Assembly (NCBI GenBank): GCA_905147135.1
Contig: LR990048.1
Span: 6,990,563 to 7,054,562 of the forward strand
Source of the DNA: Blastobasis lacticolella
Taxonomy: Eukaryota; Arthropoda; Insecta; Lepidoptera; Blastobasidae
Length of the DNA: 64,000 bases
Reading direction: 5' to 3'
Shown here in pieces: positions 58,427-64,000 of the stretch. The number at the start of each line of letters is the position of its first letter. The stretch's first letter is position 1. The translations under genes and the position numbers were made by a program. The notes below the pieces were generated by a model, which saw nothing but the letters and a program-made list of their open reading frames with translations, made no database searches and was not told the origin of the DNA.

Positions 58427-61400
58427 TTAGTCTATGTCTAAAAAATATCTCCGTACTGGTCTTAGCAACTCTCTAGGCCTTAGCCTTGGGACGTTTACCG
58501 GCGGAACACTCGGCTGACTCCTGCCCGTAATCGGTTCATTAGTGCTAGGCGCCGGCGTCGGTTCTACCCCACCAGTAACCACTGGATTAACCGAATTTTC
58601 GCCCGAGCCTGTGACCGCACTGTGAGGCAATGGTGGAGGTAAGTTACTTGACCGTAACCATCGACCCTTTAGTTGATCAACGTGTCGTTGAAGGGGTGGA
58701 CCGTTATCCTCTCTACTTAACACATAGTTCCTGCTACCTACCCTGTGCTTTACTTGACCGCCTATCCATCTTTTTCCTCCGGTAAAATCACGCACCCACA
58801 CAAGATCCCCAACGTTAAATTGTCTATCTACGCCTCCAGCTTGCTGCGATTGTTTAGACTGAGCATTTCGCACCTTGTCCTGAATCTGGCCTTCGCTTCG
58901 TAACAAATCTAACCTGGAGCGGAGCTTCCTGCGCAACAGCAACTCCGCTGGGGCTACGCCTGTTGTACTGTGCTTCACGTTACGATATGCCATTAGGTAG
59001 CTCTGCAACGCTACGTCTAAATCACATTTGTCACGTATTGATTTTTTAATAGCTCGCTTACATATCTTAACGGCCCCCTCTGCCGCTCCATTCGAAGAGG
59101 GATGATACACCGCTGCAAACGTCGTTTTAATACCATTGTTTACCATAAATTCCAAGTACTCCCTACTGGAAAATGGTGGTCCATTATCGGACACCACTTC
59201 CTTAGGTAAGCCAAATCTCGCGAATAGTTCGCGTAGGATTTTAATTACAGAGTTAGCGGTCGTTGTATGCATTTGAAAAACTTCTATCCACTTTGAAGTG
59301 GAATCAATTACTACAAAAAATGTTTTCCCTTGTAGCGGCCCTAGGAAATCGATGTGTAATCGTGTCCATGGTTGGGAATGATACGGCCACGGCTGGGGAG
59401 GCGCGCGCGGGGGCGCTGCGCTTTCCGCCACGCACGTCGCGCACTGTTTGCACGCCTGCTCGACGTCGGAGTCGATACCTGGCCACCACATGACACTACG
59501 AGCGATACTTTTCATTTTTACAATACCCATGTGCCCGACATGTAACTCTCGTAATAAGCTTTCTCTCAACGAATCGGGAATAACTAACCTATAACCCCAC
59601 ATGATGCAACCCATATCTATATATAACTCATGGCGTCGTGAAAAATATGGCTGAATATCATCATCCGGACACTTGTCTGGCCAGCCAGATTGTATAAGCA
59701 AAACTACCTTCCTAAGTAATTCATTTTTATCTAATTCTTTTCGGACGGTCTCGTGGGTAATTGGTAAAAAATTCTGTACGAAATTGATGTAAGTTTCTTC
59801 GGATGACAGACGTTTTTCACTACCCACCGGCAGCCGCGACAACGCATCTGCCGCATTTCTGCTGCTCCTAACGTATTCAATATCGAAGTCGTATCCCGAT
59901 AACATGACTGCCCACCGTTGCAACCTGCTCGCTGCCATTATGGGTATACCTACTTTATCCCCGAAAATCGTTACCAGGGGTTTGTGATCCGTCCGTAAAA
60001 GAAATTTCCGGCCATACAAGTAGTGGTGGAATTTTTTAACCCCGAACACAATAGACAGAGCCTCCCGTTCAATTTGCGAATAACCCTTTTCTGCTGAGTT
60101 AAGTACGCGCGACGAATACGCTATTGGCCTCTCCCCCTCCGGCGTGATGTGCGAGACGAGCGCGCCCACCCCCACCGCGCTGGCGTCCGTGGTGAGCACG
60201 AGCGGCAGCTCCGGCGAGTAGTGGGCGAGCACCACGCTGGAGAACAACAAGCCCTTTATCGTATTAAAAGACTCTTGGCACTCGGAGTTCCACGTAAACT
60301 TGACATCTTTTTTTAATAACGCATACAGCGGCGTTAACAGCGTACTAATGTTCGGTACAAACTTTGAATAGTATAAAACTAAACCCAAAAATGAGCGCAA
60401 CTCTGTGACATTGGTAGGCACTGGTGCTTTCCTAATAGCGCTAACCTTTTCCGGACAAGTGTGAATGCCTTCCTTGCTGACTACGAATCCCAGATACGTA
60501 ACTGAGTCGGCCATAAAAGAGCATTTTTCTTTCTTTATTTTTAATCCATACTTTTGAAGCCTATTGAATACTTCGTGTAACGTTTGCAAATGCGAGCTGT
60601 CGTCCGATCCAGTTATAATTAAATCATCCAGGAAAACCCCAACCCTGGGCATATCTGCAAATAACTGCTCCAATTTCCTTTGGAAGATTCCTGGGCTCGA
60701 CGCTAAACCGTATATTAAACGATTATACATAAATAACCCTTTGTGCGTGTTAATAACCGTATACTTTTTTGAGTCATCGAGCTCAAATTGGGCATACGCC
60801 TGTGACAAATCTAATTTCGTGAATTTTTCCCCACCATACAATTTCGCGAGCAGGTCATCTACTCGCGGCAATGGAAAGCGGTCCACCTCTAGACATTTAT
60901 TTAAAGTAATCTTAAAATCTCCACATAACCTCACAGTACCGTCCTTCTTCATGACGGGGACGATGGGCGTCGCCCAGTCGGAAGTGGCCACTGGCGTGAT
61001 GATGCCGTCGCGCGCCAGCTGAGCCAGCGCGCGCTCCACGGGCTCGCGCAGCGCGTACGCCAGCGGCCGCGCGCGCATAAACACCGGCCGCGCCTCAGGC
61101 CGTAATGTGAACCCGACTGTCCCGCCGGTAAACCTCCCAAGTCCGTCGGCAAATACTTCAGAGTATCTGAAACTGAATTTAGCTAGGTTAAAACCACATT
61201 CTAAACTTTTTACATTATTACACCTAACAAAAGGCAATTTTATGCCCATCTCCCTGAGCCAATGCCTACCTAGCAGGCTAGTTTTTCCACTACTCACTAT
61301 GAATAAATCTAGTTTCTTTTTACAACCGTTAAAACATACCAACGGCCTTATCAAGCCTACTGGTGTGACTATTTCGCCTGTATAGTATCGTAAAGCTAAA

Positions 61401-62590
61401 TTAGATGGATTGATCCTGAGATGGGAAAAAAATTTGTCATAACAATGTTTACTTATGCAAGATATAGCACTTCCCGTGTCTATCTCCATCACCAAACTTT
61501 CATTGTCAACATTAACATTCAAAGTGTACGGTCTACATTCCTTGAACCGATCAGTTCCGATAGAAAAATTATTTACCTCCGAATTTTCACCGTCGCTATC
61601 ACTCGTGTAAGCTACCTGGTCCTCGATCTCGCTGCCCATGTTGTGAATAGAAGTCTGTCCGCGCATATTTCGACACATTCTTTGCAGGTGACCCCGTCGA
61701 TTACAAATTCGACAAACATAGTTTTTAAATTTGCACATTTTGTCATTATGCATGCCCCCACAGCACCCGCATTTTTCATTTTTATTAAAACGATCATTCG
61801 CGAACTCGTATTTTGCTCCGCTTGTAGCTTTTGTACTAGTCACCGCCGCCGCAGCGTAGGTATGCGCACTGCGCATTCCCCGGGCCTGTGCGCCCGCGCG
61901 GCCGTCGTCGCTCGGCCCGTTCGCGCGCCCTCGGCGGCCGTCGGGCCCGCCGAACCCTCTGTAGGTATTATATGTGCTCGGCTGATACCGATTTGGCGCC
62001 GATGTCGTCACACGATGCACCTCTGACGTCACGCCGTTTGTTGCTACGCGGTCTGCCTGCCTGCCCCGACCGTCAACTACCGCCGCATCCGACTCGGCCG
62101 CTTCCATCGACACCGCTAACTTAAACGATCGATCGAATGACACATCATCTTCGGTAAATAATCTCTGCTTTATCACTTCGCTGGCCAATCCACAGACGAA
62201 TTGATCCCTCAGATTTTCTTTCAAATTAGCTTCCGTGAAATTACAATGTTTCGACAAACTCTTCAACTCGGCCACATATTCTGCTACGCTTTCGCCATTT
62301 CGCTGCGTTCTCTGACGGAATTTGTACCTTTCTGCCAACAAGCTAGGTTTCGGTTGCAAATGCGTTCTCATCACACCCACTAGGTCCGCATATGATTTTG
62401 ACGATGGTTTGTTCGGTGTGCACAGGTTAACCATCAGTTCGTAAGCGTCACTGCCTATCACTGTAATCAGTGTAGCCACTTGTAACGCTGGTTTTACATC
62501 GTTTGCCACGAAGTACTGCTCTAGTCTGTCTATATACAGACTCCAGTCATCTTTACCCAATCTAAATGATTCCAGCTTTCCCGCCAACAT
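58427..62590 (-). CDS. Gag-Pol polyprotein of the gypsy element
   Basis: One frame, 1387 residues from the first ATG (62590); the frame is open up to a GTG at 62629. Domains in order are: Gag capsid-like region (about 1-270); two zinc knuckles, CX2CX3HX4C at 274-286 and CX2CX4HX4C at 293-306; aspartic protease with DTGS at 371-374; reverse transcriptase with catalytic D594 in LDLSQAY and D655/D656 in FLDD; RNase H with D802 in TTDAS and a later RTDHKPL; integrase with H1017, H1020, C1047, C1050 and the D1081, D1135, E1171 triad (D-X35-E). A GGKRWIGGQV region and a proline-rich tail follow. Gag and Pol are fused without a frameshift or stop between them. FLDD instead of the commoner YxDD is a mild variant. 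GC content and codon use are higher than in the surrounding DNA. The product would form particles, copy the RNA and integrate the DNA. Confidence 0.95.
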   Translation of the reverse strand: MLAGKLESFRLGKDDWSLYIDRLEQYFVANDVKPALQVATLITVIGSDAYELMVNLCTPNKPSSKSYADLVGVMRTHLQPKPSLLAERYKFRQRTQRNGESVAEYVAELKSLSKHCNFTEANLKENLRDQFVCGLASEVIKQRLFTEDDVSFDRSFKLAVSMEAAESDAAVVDGRGRQADRVATNGVTSEVHRVTTSAPNRYQPSTYNTYRGFGGPDGRRGRANGPSDDGRAGAQARGMRSAHTYAAAAVTSTKATSGAKYEFANDRFNKNEKCGCCGGMHNDKMCKFKNYVCRICNRRGHLQRMCRNMRGQTSIHNMGSEIEDQVAYTSDSDGENSEVNNFSIGTDRFKECRPYTLNVNVDNESLVMEIDTGSAISCISKHCYDKFFSHLRINPSNLALRYYTGEIVTPVGLIRPLVCFNGCKKKLDLFIVSSGKTSLLGRHWLREMGIKLPFVRCNNVKSLECGFNLAKFSFRYSEVFADGLGRFTGGTVGFTLRPEARPVFMRARPLAYALREPVERALAQLARDGIITPVATSDWATPIVPVMKKDGTVRLCGDFKITLNKCLEVDRFPLPRVDDLLAKLYGGEKFTKLDLSQAYAQFELDDSKKYTVINTHKGLFMYNRLIYGLASSPGIFQRKLEQLFADMPRVGVFLDDLIITGSDDSSHLQTLHEVFNRLQKYGLKIKKEKCSFMADSVTYLGFVVSKEGIHTCPEKVSAIRKAPVPTNVTELRSFLGLVLYYSKFVPNISTLLTPLYALLKKDVKFTWNSECQESFNTIKGLLFSSVVLAHYSPELPLVLTTDASAVGVGALVSHITPEGERPIAYSSRVLNSAEKGYSQIEREALSIVFGVKKFHHYLYGRKFLLRTDHKPLVTIFGDKVGIPIMAASRLQRWAVMLSGYDFDIEYVRSSRNAADALSRLPVGSEKRLSSEETYINFVQNFLPITHETVRKELDKNELLRKVVLLIQSGWPDKCPDDDIQPYFSRRHELYIDMGCIMWGYRLVIPDSLRESLLRELHVGHMGIVKMKSIARSVMWWPGIDSDVEQACKQCATCVAESAAPPRAPPQPWPYHSQPWTRLHIDFLGPLQGKTFFVVIDSTSKWIEVFQMHTTTANSVIKILRELFARFGLPKEVVSDNGPPFSSREYLEFMVNNGIKTTFAAVYHPSSNGAAEGAVKICKRAIKKSIRDKCDLDVALQSYLMAYRNVKHSTTGVAPAELLLRRKLRSRLDLLRSEGQIQDKVRNAQSKQSQQAGGVDRQFNVGDLVWVRDFTGGKRWIGGQVKHRVGSRNYVLSREDNGPPLQRHVDQLKGRWLRSSNLPPPLPHSAVTGSGENSVNPVVTGGVEPTPAPSTNEPITGRSQPSVPPVNVPRLRPRELLRPVRRYFLDID

Positions 62591-62649
62591 TTCAACCGCG
62601 TTCTGTCCGCACCAACAATCACTGCACACGTGTTTTTAAGTTTAATAAT

Positions 62650-62660
62650 CCTCGTCGCCA
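62650..62660 (-). promoter_or_regulatory. Primer-binding site, tRNA-Ser(GCU) type
   Basis: Minus strand TGGCGACGAGG lies 2-3 bases inside the 5' LTR. Its complement, CCTCGTCGCCA, is what the 3' end of an animal tRNA-Ser(GCU) with a GACGAGG acceptor strand would carry. This priming choice agrees with mag-type elements. Confidence 0.8.
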
Positions 62661-62662
62661 CT

Positions 62663-62793
62663 GTTAAATAGGGAGCTAAATAAGACCACGTCTATCTTGT
62701 ACCACGTTTATTGCAGAACAAAGGTTGTTAGAATAACCCGCATTTGGGTCCAACGATATAAGAAAATATATGCTCCTACCTCCGTACATCACA
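62663..62793 (-). repeat. 5' LTR
   Basis: 131 bp, identical to the 3' LTR. It should contain the promoter of the element; I see no strong TATA box at a clear position. Confidence 0.9.
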
Positions 62794-63568
62794 AATCCCT
62801 TAGCTCACTATGTCAATAACTATCTATCTACCATAATTAGTTAAGAAAAAAAATGACAAATAGAAAATGGAAATGTTTGTGTTATAAGCCGTTGAGGACC
62901 GAATTATTTTATCTTGTTACCCATTCGTTAATTGTAACGTAAACTAATCAATATTAGACTTCCGCATTGGACTAACGTGGCCAGTCTACCAATATATAAG
63001 CTGCGTGTGGTGTCCACAGGGTAGAATATAGCATCAACACATTTCATTGACGGGTATGATAAAAGTAGAGCAGCTAGCACCTCCGTAAACCAGATATAGA
63101 CAGCAGCATTTTCTGTTGGGATTTCTCTCAAGCGTGGAGATTATGATGGTACCGGTGACGCATACCTCCATTACCTGGCTTGAGCTGCCAAGCAGTGGAA
63201 ATGTATGGACTGATTAAGTTGATGAGACTAAGTACCAATACGAAATAAAAAGACCACCTTCTGCCAACTGGATATATTGGAAATTACGAAATACAAATGG
63301 AATGAACTAGTCTCAAGCGGAACTGGTCTAGTGGCAGCGTGTTTGCGTGACAGATAACCAATGATAAGCAACGCTCACCGAGTCCAGGAACTGGATGGGT
63401 AACCGTTTTGTTTTATATTCGGAGGCCAGTCGAACTTCATCACCGCCACGAGTTAGCTCCTAGTTAGGTGGGCGAAGCAAGGTTCTCCTATATCCTGAGA
63501 CTGGTTGAACATTCTCGAGATCCGATTGGCGCGCTTTGATGGTATATTATTATATATTAACTTGCCAG
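62794..63568. other. Right part of host intron 1
   Basis: Contains a diverged family B copy (62998-63228). At about 63320-63345 there is a tRNA-A-box-like segment (CTGGTCTAGTGGCAGCG) that may belong to another SINE. Just before exon 2, the acceptor region reads TATTATTATATATTAACTTGCCAG. Confidence 0.5.
62998..63228 (+). repeat. SINE-like family B, strongly diverged
   Basis: Recognisable by GCGTGTGGTGTCCACAGGGT, CTCCGTAAACCAGATATAGA, CAGCAGCATTTTCTGTTG, AAGCGTGGAGATTATG and AGCAGTGGAAATGTATGGAC near the 3' end. Probably an older insertion than the other copies. Confidence 0.5.
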
Positions 63569-63754
63569 AGCCCAACATCTTACCGTGCTGCCGTCATCGG
63601 CAAGGCCCCCTCGTCGAAGCCGGCAGCGGATTACGTTTGGATGGACGAGCAAACCCAACCACTGCCAAGGTCTGTGAGGCACTACCTCCATGGATGGAAA
63701 AGGGCTGAGGACTTGGCTTCTGCCAGATGGAGTTCTGAAGTCGTTATTTTTGAA
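63569..63754 (+). CDS. Host gene, second coding exon (androglobin-like?)
   Basis: Bounded by TTGCCAG on the left and GTGAGT on the right, with both junctions in phase 0. It encodes 62 residues from SPTSYRAAVIGKAPSSKPA to ARWSSEVVIFE. The segment LPRSVRHYLHGWKRAEDL has the spacing of a conserved stretch that precedes the calpain-like domain of androglobin (LP-S---Y--WKR--D, then a short gap and a hydrophobic F-D/E). Androglobin is a large chimeric calpain/globin protein associated with testis and cilia in animals. The resemblance is short and from memory, so identity is tentative, but the exon itself is well supported by its splice sites, phase and higher GC. The rest of the gene lies beyond the window. 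Confidence 0.6.
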
Positions 63755-63835
63755 GTGAGTACTGATAATCTATGTCAAATTTTTTGATAACCTGAAATTG
63801 TTTAAGTTTGGCTAGACGGAAGCGTTGGCATTGTA

Positions 63836-64000
63836 GATGTTTCCGGCAGAGTATAGTAGCACCAATACCTTACATTCGTGGACCTAGAGTCTCCGTAGGC
63901 TAGGAAATGGGCAGCAGCGTTTTCCATGATTACATTTACAACACAACGATCTTCAACCCGCCAGCGAGCGATGACATTTCTTTTCGTGGGAGAGGCCCTA
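63836..64000 (+). repeat. SINE-like family B, cut by the window end
   Basis: Starts near TGTTTCCGGCAGAGTATAG and proceeds through GAAATGGGCAGCAGCGTTTT to TCGTGGGAGAGGCCCTA at the last base. It lies in the second intron of the host gene. Confidence 0.7.

Larger units (their letters stand above)
58040..62793 (-). mobile_element. Complete mag-lineage Ty3/gypsy LTR retrotransposon
   Basis: A 4754-bp element on the minus strand with identical 131-bp LTRs (58040-58170 and 62663-62793). In element orientation the order is 5' LTR starting TGTGATGTAC, primer-binding site, one gag-pol frame, polypurine tract, 3' LTR. There is no env-like ORF. Short LTRs, a tRNA-Ser primer site, paired zinc knuckles in Gag and the overall domain order fit the mag lineage. 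It lies antisense inside the host gene's intron. No 4-6-bp target duplication is visible: GTCCA lies on the left and AATCC on the right. Identical LTRs and an open frame indicate recent insertion. Confidence 0.95.

Noticed and set aside
60564..61022. 152-codon plus-strand ORF within the gypsy element
   Set aside because: It is the antisense shadow of the reverse transcriptase coding region, where high GC and codon bias keep the opposite strand open.
61421..62026. 201-codon plus-strand ORF within the gypsy element
   Set aside because: Antisense to the protease and zinc-knuckle part of gag-pol; no independent domain or start context.

Overview
The window looks like nuclear DNA of an insect, most probably a moth or butterfly (Lepidoptera). 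It is AT-rich, has long gene-free stretches with short chance ORFs, and is full of short interspersed repeats. These include tRNA-derived SINEs, RTE-type LINE 3' ends with (GAT)n tails, a Helitron-type end with a CTAG hairpin, LINE 3' tails such as (TTTA)n and (ATTC)n, and inverted-repeat elements. There is also a mag-type Ty3/gypsy retrotransposon. I see no prokaryotic gene organisation, no rRNA, no CRISPR array and no convincing functional tRNA gene. The species cannot be named from the sequence alone.

Layout. Positions 1 to about 57,200 are intergenic or deep intronic and repeat-dominated. Landmarks are: family B SINE-like elements with 11-bp target duplications (2486-2727, 13487-13746); a 23-bp perfect hairpin (4302-4363); a 180-bp tandem duplication with decayed coding potential (5031-5402); a 775-bp element with about 165-bp terminal inverted repeats (5573-6347) next to a 32-bp-arm hairpin (6386-6453); a Helitron-like element (7700-7941); a relic RTE reverse transcriptase (35570-36035); two related approximately 124-bp palindromic elements (1641-1764, 52160-52283); a decayed non-LTR reverse transcriptase with a SINE inside it (53525-55140); and a probable 1.5-kb DNA transposon (55461-56967).

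The only convincing host gene is at the right end on the plus strand. A first coding exon (57229-57372, 48 codons) ends in a consensus GTAAGT donor. A second coding exon (63569-63754, 62 codons) is bounded by TTGCCAG and GTGAGT. Both exons are phase 0 at their junctions, so they read through as one 110-residue N-terminus. The second exon resembles the segment just before the calpain-like domain of androglobin (LP-S---Y---WKR--D); this identity is tentative.

The 6.2-kb intron between the two exons has collected mobile DNA. A 237-bp near-perfect hairpin starts 20 bases after exon 1. Family B copies lie near both ends of the intron. In the middle, on the opposite strand to the gene, is a structurally intact mag-lineage Ty3/gypsy element (58040-62793). 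It has 131-bp identical LTRs, a primer-binding site matching the 3' end of tRNA-Ser(GCU), a polypurine tract, and one uninterrupted gag-pol frame with all protease, RT, RNase H and integrase catalytic residues. The identical LTRs point to a recent insertion.
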